A model generated the notes under the pieces. It was not told where the DNA came from. It ran no database searches and saw nothing but the letters and a program-made list of their open reading frames with translations. A stretch of DNA of 64,000 nucleotides, from contig ML677334.1 of NCBI GenBank assembly GCA_007922305.1, positions 55,292,720 through 55,356,719 on the forward strand, read 5' to 3'. How positions within the stretch are numbered: the stretch's first letter is position 1; every line of letters starts with the position of its first letter. The position numbers and the translations under genes are program-made. This stretch comes from Dermatemys mawii (lineage: Eukaryota > Chordata > Testudines > Dermatemydidae). Below, one piece after another: positions 61,101 to 64,000 of the stretch.

Positions 61101-62994
61101 TGGAACAATGCTGCAACATTTAAATTTATTATTTTGCCAGCAGCATGAAACATAGTTCCTATCTCTGCGATGATTTTCTTAAGTAAGTGGTAAAAATGGA
61201 TCATACATATCCTAGTTGTATAACATTTTGACTTAAAAAAAAAAAAAAAGTTTGCTCAGTAAGAAAATGGTTTGTATCTGTGTGTTTTTTCCCTTAGGTG
61301 TAAACTGGCAGTTTCAAATCACATATATCTAAAACCTAAACTTGTTAGACAGTGAGGATAGGGAGTCAAAAACAGGAACTGGATGTGAATGGTAGGGGGC
61401 TATTAAGTAGCTGAATAGATAGACCTCAAGGAACGTACTGTAGTTGGAGAGGAGACATGCAAATGGATTCTCTTGTAAGCAGAATCATATGGAAAGTACT
61501 TACAGTTATCAGCTTTGAAAAAGAGTTTCATACAACGCGGCTTCTTTCCAATAAGTTTTTTTGACCTAGGATAGGTTTTTAGTGATGTATAAAAGCTTGA
61601 ACAGCTCTAATCATTGTTTCTTTGCAGGAGAGTAATAAGTACATCATATCTAGTGATACCAGAGCACAACTTAAATTTCTTGAGAAACTGGATCACATGG
61701 AAAAACAGAGAAAGGATGAAGAGGAACGAGAAATGCTTTTACGAGCAGCCAAGGTGAGAGAACATCTTATTGTTGGCCACCCAGAAAAATACCTGTCTTC
61801 TGAATACCAGACAGCCCATGATGCCTGTCTCATTATATTCTACATTAAATTTCTCAATCCCTGATTTTGCTATTATAACATGTAAGTATATGTTAGCATG
61901 GCCTATGTCATGTAGAAAAGGTGTTCTTATTGGGTTTTGTTTCTCTTAGAGATGGATGTTTAACTCATGTGCAAGCCATGGGGTAAATATCTTTTGCCAT
62001 TTCCCTGCATATCTAGTGTCAAGTCCACTAGGTTTCAATTTATTTCTTTGACGCTAAAAGTGAGGAGTCCTTCCAGAAATAAATGCAAGAACAAAATATG
62101 CTCAGCAAACATAGTATGATGATTGTTGATACAAAAAATAAAAATCTTTAAGGAGTAAAGTTGAAAGCTTGTAGTTACTTAAAGGCCATGTTTTGGTGTA
62201 TTCAGTTCTGGTAAATGTAAAGCCATATTTATTCTGTATTCTTAATCTGACCACCTGTCTTTGTTTCTGGATCCAACTTGCTTGCCTTTCTCAATACTCT
62301 ACATGCTGCCTCGTCAAAATGTTTGTCCCTACTGTTTCTGCTGGAGGTGTGATGCTTGGCAAACTGTGTGTGTTGCAAGCTGGTCAGTCCAATATGTGAC
62401 CCACTTCTGGCCTCTGCTCTATTGGTTAAAATCGTTGGTTGAGCATAAACAAAACATGTAAATGCTACCCCACTGAGTGTGACTATATGGTCTTGGCTCA
62501 GTTTAAGTGTGGTTTGTTTTGTTTTTAATGAACTGGTACGTCTGGGGCCCATATTCTAGAATTATTGGGTGGGTATGTAATCTAGACTTACTAGGATCTC
62601 ACTGTACTTAAACAAGAACAATTTCTTCTTCTCCACTTCCTGTCCTTTTAAGTGTCTGCTGCTGACATGAACAACATCATGCCTAGACGGGACCTGACTG
62701 ACAGCGTTAGCATCATTTTCAGTTTAAGCTTCCTCCAGGCTAGAACAGAGGCAGACAGGCCCAGATGAAGAGGAGGGAGGCTAGGGGGAGGAGGGAGAAG
62801 CCAATCTGGATTGAGGCATTCACCCCTGGAGCTAAGATGTTCAATCACAAGAGAAAATTGTCACTTATTAAATATTTAACGGATGCTGTGGTGTTTAGAT
62901 GCTAGTAATTTGTTAAATTTTTCTCTTCCTTTAATAGAGTCGTTCCAATAAAGAAGATCCAGAACAGCTGCGATTGAAGCAGAAAGCGAAAGAG
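24527..62994 (+). CDS. TAF4B: TAF4B, transcription initiation factor TFIID subunit 4B (partial gene, 12 internal exons)
   Basis: Twelve exons (24527-24675, 27386-27493, 31303-31470, 31576-31698, 34129-34218, 41194-41700, 46803-46938, 47604-47709, 51311-51480, 54568-54698, 61628-61753, 62938-62994) join in one frame of 623 codons, and all intron ends are GT/AG. Seen: a TAFH/NHR1 domain (exons D-F, starting MLENVKKCKNF), a low-complexity Val/Pro/Thr/Ser/Gln middle region, and the start of the C-terminal TAF4 domain (exons I-L, INDVTSMAGV). Known of the family: TAF4/TAF4B is a nuclear TFIID subunit that pairs with TAF12 through a histone fold; TAF4B is enriched in gonads and needed for germ-cell gene expression. 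The B paralogue is favoured over TAF4 by exon J (HRMTTYK, RLRGLLEKL) and exon H (ITLPGNKILSLQASP), recalled from the vertebrate proteins. The N-terminal exon and C-terminal end are outside the window. Confidence 0.95.
25638..25735 (+). repeat. L2/MIR-like 3' tail
   Basis: 'attgtaactctctgggacag' followed by 'gtgcagtgcctagcacagtgg' and 'acaatacaaatag' is the conserved tail shared by ancient vertebrate LINE/SINE families. A second copy lies at 60285-60395. Confidence 0.55.
26040..26985 (+). pseudogene. CR1 LINE 3' segment (end of RT, 3' UTR)
   Basis: ISIFFNDLNDVVENVLMKLA (26109-26168) corresponds to the CR1 stretch before and over FADDTKL, with FADD reading LADD here. Near 26510-26690 the C-terminal block (AQLWVPRFRKN, RVQRRATKMKEG, LTYEERFEKLGMFSLKK) follows in order. 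The 3' UTR ends 'ggactagatgacccctttcgg ... gattctgtg' near 26985. It is broken by stops between these pieces and truncated at the 5' side. Confidence 0.85.
27386..27493 (+). CDS. TAF4B: TAF4B exon B
   Basis: Exactly 36 codons, phase 0 at both ends, between ttttaaag and a gtatgt donor. It encodes a Val/Thr/Ala-rich stretch starting NAGTHLLKKVVATPVK, which aligns with the SSQLIKKVAVTPVK region recalled for mammalian TAF4B. The segment is low-complexity activator-interaction sequence with no folded domain visible. Because it is phase 0 at both ends, skipping it would keep the frame. Confidence 0.88.
27640..27778. repeat. Dispersed repeat with '...cccacctt...ctacaataacac' tail
   Basis: 'cacagagccctgtgatataa', 'gctcaaaagctttcgtctct', 'ccaacagcaattgatcc' and 'ccaccttgtctctaatatcc' are words of a very common turtle repeat. 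The tail is shared with 14967-15025. Confidence 0.6.
30477..30638. mobile_element. hAT-type MITE, 162 bp
   Basis: Ends are caatgttccctgtaat and the complement of cacggttccctctaag. Flanking 8-mers CTCGTTAC (30469-30476) and CTCCTTAC (30639-30646) match at 7 of 8. The interior is rich in 'gtgcac' words. Confidence 0.85.
31303..31470 (+). CDS. TAF4B: TAF4B exon C
   Basis: Fifty-six codons, phase 0 at both ends, with acceptor cttttcag and donor ACA/gtaagg. It encodes a Thr/Val/Pro-rich linker (VMTVTAVKPLGTGVPVKL) leading into the TAFH domain of the next exon. It is the least conserved part of the gene seen here; its position between exons B and D and its open phase support it more than its sequence does. 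Intron C-D is only 105 bp. Confidence 0.85.
31576..31698 (+). CDS. TAF4B: TAF4B exon D, first half of TAFH/NHR1 domain
   Basis: Forty-one codons, phase 0, from EMLENVKKCKNFL to LVQHLL, with a T-rich tract before the acceptor ccacaaccag and a gtaaga donor. This is the start of the TAFH (NHR1/ETO homology) domain, a helical bundle shared by TAF4, TAF4B and the RUNX1T1/ETO family that binds short hydrophobic motifs in transcription factors such as E-proteins. The residues match the mammalian TAF4B sequence closely, so this is the best-anchored exon of the N-terminal half. Confidence 0.95.
31699..34128 (+). other. TAF4B: TAF4B intron D-E
   Basis: 2.4 kb, splitting the TAFH domain between exons D and E. 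Apart from the hAT element at 32845-33491 I recognise nothing in it. Confidence 0.8.
32845..33491. mobile_element. hAT-type element, 647 bp, perfect 8-bp duplication
   Basis: TCTATGCC stands at 32837-32844 and 33492-33499. Both ends read TAGGGCCCTAC inward (tagggccctaccaaattc / complement of tagggccctacgaaattc). The interior at 33040-33310 has several copies, in both orientations, of a unit around 'gccttcagagctgggt', plus a (CTG)n run near 33190-33210. No transposase sequence. Confidence 0.93.
34129..34218 (+). CDS. TAF4B: TAF4B exon E, TAFH/NHR1 domain continued
   Basis: Thirty codons, phase 0, from EAKIEPEEFTKKLY to PYLVPFLK, with acceptor cactttag and donor AAG/gtaagc. It continues the TAFH helical bundle; the EEFTxKLYVELKSSPQP motif is characteristic of TAF4-type domains. 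The domain closes in exon F with KSMLALRQLMPD. Confidence 0.95.
36749..37043. mobile_element. Tigger/pogo-like MITE, 295 bp, TA duplication
   Basis: TA stands at 36747-36748 and 37044-37045. Ends are cagtagactctagattatcc and the complement of cagtagattcttgattatcc, with 'ctggataat' words repeated inside. The TA duplication and 'gattatcc' termini fit Tc1/mariner-superfamily Tigger elements. Confidence 0.88.
37340..39090 (-). pseudogene. CR1 LINE, 3' half, minus strand
   Basis: The 3' end is at 37340 ('agaatggccatattgggtca', complement of the CR1 tail). On the minus strand 38827-38477 reads NSNKSPGPDGIHPRVLKELK, NDWSIANMMPIFKK and NYRLVSLT; 38441-38166 reads SQHGFCKGKSCLTNL and VYLDFQKDFDKVPQRLL: fingers and palm of the RT in order, separated by a stop/frameshift near 38460. 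Endonuclease-linker sequence continues to about 39090. The FADD-containing segment and the stretch after it are degraded at 37700-38160. Confidence 0.88.
39092..39667 (+). pseudogene. CR1 LINE 3' end, plus strand
   Basis: It starts with 'gggaagagcaacaaaaataa' (RATKI) and continues through GGYKEAGEKLLFLTSEARTR, FRLDIRKNFLA and VKHWNKLPREVVESPS to a 3' UTR ending 'ggactagatgacctcttgag ... ccagttctatgattg'. A MITE (39473-39596) is inserted in the UTR. With the minus-strand copy it forms a back-to-back pair. Confidence 0.85.
39473..39596. mobile_element. Short MITE nested in CR1, 124 bp
   Basis: Ends are cagggtgaccagat and the complement of tagagtgaccagat. Flanking CATAGTCC (39465-39472) and CTTAGTCC (39597-39604) match at 7 of 8, so a hAT-like origin fits. 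Interior 'tagggacagggg' and 'cccccaaaatctag' are typical of a common turtle element. Confidence 0.85.
39734..40020. mobile_element. Harbinger-type MITE, 287 bp, TTA duplication
   Basis: TTA at 39731-39733 and 40021-40023. Ends are ggacttacctatactt and the complement of ggccttgtctacactt. No coding capacity. Confidence 0.87.
41194..41700 (+). CDS. TAF4B: TAF4B exon F, end of TAFH domain plus KPV-repeat region
   Basis: The largest exon here: 169 codons, phase 0, with acceptor cttttctag and donor CTG/gtgaga. Codons 1-13 finish the TAFH domain (KSMLALRQLMPDA). A Gln-rich link follows (SFIQQCIQQQ), then a Ser/Thr/Ala/Val-rich stretch in which an LQ-x-x-K/N-PV motif recurs about six times with near-regular spacing. 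It ends with IGTPINIKITQPSS and AVRVKQL, both recognisable in mammalian TAF4B. The repeat looks like an internal expansion. A reading that misses the donor runs on to a stop at 41797, giving a 'retained intron' tail that I do not accept as coding. Confidence 0.93.
42700..42925. repeat. Inverted-repeat element with tRNA-like halves
   Basis: 'agggtactcacctgagag' with 'acacccaggtgcagttcc' at 42700-42741 recurs, inverted and diverged, at 42884-42924 ('aattgaacttgggtttcc', 'cagatgagtgccttaacc') and partly at 42769-42808 ('ggcgagtgccctaaccac'). The words resemble a tRNA-derived box B (ggttcaattcc), so a SINE-derived or MITE origin is possible. Class uncertain. Confidence 0.5.
42950..43160. repeat. 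MIR/L2-like ancient repeat
   Basis: 'gaggagatatcatcctcgtt', 'actgtttgcccagtccagca' and 'cagacttctggactctgg' run in the order of the MIR/L2 consensus ('gatgaggaaactgag', 'cttgcccaaggtcacacagc', 'ctgactcc'). Divergence is high. Confidence 0.4.
44538..44580 (-). repeat. CR1 3'-end fragment
   Basis: 'gaacataagaattgccatac' then 'tgggtcagacca' is the complement of the CR1 tail, as at 37340. Only about 40 bp. Confidence 0.6.
45681..45993. mobile_element. hAT-type MITE, 313 bp, perfect 8-bp duplication
   Basis: ATTTAGCA stands at 45673-45680 and 45994-46001. Ends are cagcggttctcaaac and the complement of cagtggttctcagac. Same family as 4673-4945. It sits inside the Tigger-like element. Confidence 0.93.
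46094..46290. repeat. Simple-sequence block (GT)n, (TA)n, (GA)n
   Basis: 'tgtgtgtatgtgtat', a (GT)n run of about 35 bp at 46156-46190, AT-rich 'atataatataat', then (GA)n and (TC)n runs. Several short palindromes ('ctctctcgactatagagagag') occur. Confidence 0.9.
46294..46372. repeat. Long hairpin (30-bp arms)
   Basis: Left arm ggttccagggaaatgttttt... and right arm ...aaaaaaatttccctggaacc are complementary over about 30 bp with one mismatch, with a 15-20-nt AT-rich loop ('tgtatataa'). It belongs to the right side of the Tigger-like element. Confidence 0.88.
46803..46938 (+). CDS. TAF4B: TAF4B exon G
   Basis: Forty-five codons plus one base, with acceptor ctgttttcag and donor GCAG/gtaggg. It starts VVQQQSGSIVKQV and continues the VKQL/VVQQ junction found in mammalian TAF4B. 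Its last base joins with exon H to make a Gly codon. It lies 322 bp downstream of the Tigger-like element in the preceding intron. Confidence 0.9.
46939..47603 (+). other. TAF4B: TAF4B intron G-H
   Basis: 665 bp, phase 1, GT/AG, T-rich 3' end. Nothing else recognised. Confidence 0.8.
47604..47709 (+). CDS. TAF4B: TAF4B exon H
   Basis: 106 bases, with acceptor ttttttag and donor TTCAG/gtaaaa. It encodes FLKQITLPGNKILSLQASP and KNKIKENGT, a strongly conserved block of TAF4B just before the C-terminal domain. The split Arg codon at its end is completed by the first base of exon I, which gives the conserved R-DEDDIND junction. Confidence 0.95.
47710..51310 (+). other. TAF4B: TAF4B intron H-I
   Basis: 3.6 kb, GT/AG. 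Contains a Tigger-like MITE (50816-51167) ending 143 bp before exon I. 48366-48790 is GC-richer and has open frames on both strands without homology; I see no gene in it. Confidence 0.8.
50816..51167. mobile_element. Tigger-like MITE, 352 bp, TA duplication
   Basis: TA at 50814-50815 and 51168-51169. Ends are cagtagaacctcagagttat and the diverged complement of caagagaatctaagagttat. An inner inverted word is 'gttatgaac / gttcataac'. The poly-A/T-rich interior has no ORF. Confidence 0.82.
51311..51480 (+). CDS. TAF4B: TAF4B exon I, start of TAF4 C-terminal domain (histone fold)
   Basis: 170 bases, with acceptor tttctggtag and donor ATAG/gtaaga. It encodes DEDDINDVTSMAGVNLSEEN and continues through ILATNSEVVGTVIRSCADEP to ALQKKILDI. 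This is the first part of the TAF4 C-terminal domain, containing the histone-fold helices that pair with TAF12. Upstream reading in the same frame (GCDGKNKVTIGFL) is intron and carries no signal. Relative to the mammalian form recalled, FLSSEALQ replaces FLFIGALQ, a modest divergence. Confidence 0.96.
51481..54567 (+). other. TAF4B: TAF4B intron I-J
   Basis: 3.1 kb, GT/AG. Only a truncated MITE (52283-52397) recognised; otherwise AT-rich. Confidence 0.8.
52283..52397. mobile_element. Truncated Harbinger-type MITE
   Basis: 'aactcgacctgaagtacatt', 'catgtagctggagttgcgca' and the end 'gtagtgtacacatagcc' followed by TA match the right arm of the turtle MITE family seen at 8982-9250. Left end missing. 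Confidence 0.6.
54568..54698 (+). CDS. TAF4B: TAF4B exon J, TAF4 C-terminal domain
   Basis: 131 bases, with acceptor cttccacag and donor AAG/gtaaaa. It encodes KRHDIMEPNSDVVNLIS and ATEERLRGLLEKLTVIAQHR, ending MTTYK. The final MTTYK and the RLRGLLEKL core discriminate TAF4B from TAF4, whose equivalent is remembered as RLQNLVEKI and NFSYK. The first Gly codon is split with exon I. Confidence 0.96.
55408..56399 (+). mobile_element. Solo LTR, 992 bp, 5-bp AGGAG duplication
   Basis: AGGAG stands at 55403-55407 and 56400-56404. The element starts TGTGA and ends TCACA, the TG...CA ends of an LTR with short inverted tips. A poly(A) signal AATAAA is at 56031-56036. The second half repeats a 'cccagaaggggac/t' word about three times (near 55972, 56131 and 56217). 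No internal retroviral or Gypsy coding sequence flanks it. I infer LTR-LTR recombination; ERV versus Gypsy origin cannot be told from this alone. Confidence 0.78.
57990..58325 (+). repeat. CR1-type LINE 3' UTR
   Basis: 'cctgggtgtctggctgataa', 'caaagttcagctgatcgccg', 'gggaaggaattttcctcagg', 'gcacgggtcacttgctggag' and 'gactaaggtcagaagggacc' follow in the order of the turtle/crocodilian CR1 3' UTR. Only the 3' UTR is present. Confidence 0.75.
59568..59660. repeat. Fold-back MITE fragment
   Basis: 'gcagaccagattgtgccctc agttacacctgtgcaacc' and, inverted, 'gtggctcagggcacag' form an imperfect palindrome of the reptile 'ccctcagttacacc' type. Confidence 0.5.
60285..60395 (+). repeat. L2/MIR-like 3' tail
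   Basis: 'ggattgcaaactctttgggg' followed by 'gaactatatcttgtg' and 'atgcctcatacaatgg' and ending 'caataccataatacga'. Same class as 25638-25735. Confidence 0.55.
60765..60872. mobile_element. hAT-type MITE, 108 bp
   Basis: Ends are tagagccctgtgcagat and the complement of tagagtcctgcaaatc. Flanking CCTGTACT (60757-60764) and CCTATACT (60873-60880) match at 7 of 8. Interior 'ggatctgcggatatccgtgg' is palindromic. Confidence 0.82.
61628..61753 (+). CDS. TAF4B: TAF4B exon K, TAF4 C-terminal domain
   Basis: Forty-two codons, phase 0, with acceptor tctttgcag and donor AAG/gtgaga. It encodes ESNKYIISSDTRAQLKFLEK and then a highly charged helix (KQRKDEEEREMLLRAAK), likely a long alpha-helix or coiled coil. 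Open reading past the donor to 61864 is intronic. The intron before it is the largest between exons in the 3' half (6.9 kb) and carries the solo LTR. Confidence 0.96.
61754..62937 (+). other. TAF4B: TAF4B intron K-L
   Basis: 1.2 kb, GT/AG. No element recognised. Confidence 0.8.
62938..62994 (+). CDS. TAF4B: TAF4B exon L, TAF4 C-terminal domain
   Basis: A 19-codon exon (SRSNKEDPEQLRLKQKAKE), phase 0, with acceptor tttaatag and donor GAG/gtagga. It matches the ED-PEQLRLKQKAKE core shared by TAF4 and TAF4B; the SRSNKED start is the TAF4B version. The remaining C-terminal exons must lie beyond 64000. Confidence 0.95.
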
Positions 62995-64000
62995 GTAGGA
63001 CTTTCAAGTTACCATGCTTGCCTTTGTGTTTTGAGGGAAGGTTGGCAGCCCTCCCCTGGCAATTAGGTCAGGGTTTATTTTGCTGTTGCATACCATTTGC
63101 AGAGGCCTTGGGGAAGGACAGGAACTGCTGCAGGCAAGGGCAGTACTTCAAATGAGGTCAATGAATTATGGGCTCTTTTTAACATTTAATTTTCATAGTT
63201 TAGGTCTGTCTAGAAATGGTTCTTTGTAAACTACAGCCATACACTTAGTAGGAATATAATGTGGGATTAGAAAAAAAAGAAACTTTGAGATTTAGCATCT
63301 GGGACTGTACAATAGGCTACATTTTTCCAGGGTAATTGTTCGTTTTGTAAATCTGATACTGCTTATAATTCTTTGGCTGGGAGGCGGTACTGGGATTTAG
63401 TTTTAAATGGAAAACGCCTCTGGCTTTTAATTTTCTGGGCCCAGCAGTTTTCTGTTCTGGAATGGAGCCCTTGTTTCACACAGTTCATGTTTAGCTGCAG
63501 GGGTTTTAGTTTATAGCTTAGACTGGTTAAGCTTTTACTCCCAGAGGCCTCTACATAGCAACTGTAGAAATCAACAAATAAGTTCATTTATGTCTGCAGC
63601 CTCCTCTCAGTAGCTGACTTTTTACATTTCCCAATATCCATTTCCTGACTCTTCTAGCCTGAGAGAAAAAAGCTCCACTAATTGGAGCTTATTTTAATTG
63701 AGCCTTAATATTGGATCTCACTGGAGTTGCCCCCAGAGCTACTGGGAACAGAATGAAATGAAAGTACCTAAGGTTGGGGGGAGGGAAGGGGGAGAGTGTG
63801 TGTGTGTGTGAAATTTTTCACTTGACCTACAGATTCTTTTCCCTGCTGAATAAATCATCAAGCCTGTTCACATTTCTGATTAAGGATCTGACAGCAGATG
63901 ATAATAAAGACAATTGAGGTGTGAGACGTGTGATACAGAGCTGAAGAAATTGGTTTCTATAGTTACTTGACTGATTTCATGCAATTTTTAAGGATCTTTG
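62995..64000 (+). other. TAF4B: TAF4B intron after exon L (start)
   Basis: Begins gtagga and runs out of the window. A short (GT)n run at 63796-63811. No further exon seen. Confidence 0.8.

Larger units (their letters stand above)
54699..61627 (+). other. TAF4B: TAF4B intron J-K
   Basis: 6.9 kb, GT/AG. Holds the solo LTR (55408-56399), a CR1 3' end (57990-58325), a (TG/TATG)n run at 59193-59226, MITE pieces (59568-59660, 60765-60872) and an L2/MIR-like tail (60285-60395). An A17 tract lies at 57047-57063. 56405-57980 and 58330-59560 have nothing recognised. Confidence 0.8.

Noticed and set aside
24527..62994. TAF4 rather than TAF4B
   Set aside because: Exon J ending MTTYK with RLRGLLEKL, exon H ITLPGNKILSLQ and exon L SRSNKED fit TAF4B; TAF4 has different residues at these places as I recall them.
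1..64000. CRISPR arrays, operons, prophage or other prokaryotic systems
   Set aside because: Spliced exons, CR1 and vertebrate DNA transposons show nuclear vertebrate DNA; no direct-repeat array with unique spacers occurs.

Overview
The window is non-coding-rich vertebrate DNA carrying one host gene. Twelve consecutive plus-strand exons between 24527 and 62994 join in one open frame of 623 codons, and every intron has GT/AG ends. The product is TAF4B, the germline-enriched paralogue of TFIID subunit TAF4. The TAFH/NHR1 domain, a Ser/Thr/Val/Pro-rich middle region, and the start of the C-terminal TAF4 (histone-fold and adjacent) domain are all present. The first coding exon and the last exons lie outside the window. 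The dispersed repeats (CR1 LINEs with the typical reptilian 3' end, PIF/Harbinger elements with a Myb/SANT-like partner gene, many short hAT and Harbinger non-autonomous elements, Tigger-like elements) point to a sauropsid and best match a turtle. That assignment is made from memory of repeat families, not from a search.

Layout. 1-24526 is upstream sequence, most likely intron 1 of TAF4B, and is rich in transposons. It holds a minus-strand CR1 remnant with an SGNH-esterase ORF1 (590-1480), a 676-bp Harbinger MITE (1758-2433), a nearly complete Harbinger element of the same family (2633-6826), a second decayed Harbinger element (11528-14824) with a hAT MITE nested in it, further MITEs, a CR1 reverse-transcriptase remnant (16580-17465) and a hAT element with a perfect 8-bp duplication (23327-23951). 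24527-41700 holds exons A-F, separated by introns with CR1 pieces (26040-26985 and a convergent pair at 37340-39667), MITEs and a 647-bp hAT element (32845-33491). 41701-62994 holds exons G-L. These introns contain a 1.46-kb Tigger-like element with a microsatellite and a long hairpin (45026-46480), a second Tigger-like MITE (50816-51167), a 992-bp solo LTR (55408-56399) and a CR1 3' end (57990-58325). 62995-64000 is the start of the next intron.

Only TAF4B is a credible functional host gene. The transposon ORFs are all broken. I found no RNA genes, no CRISPR array and no prokaryotic features. The most useful observations are the precisely bounded insertions with intact target-site duplications, the autonomous/MITE Harbinger pair lying 200 bp apart, the esterase-bearing CR1 remnant, and an LQ-x-x-KPV tandem repeat inside the largest TAF4B exon.
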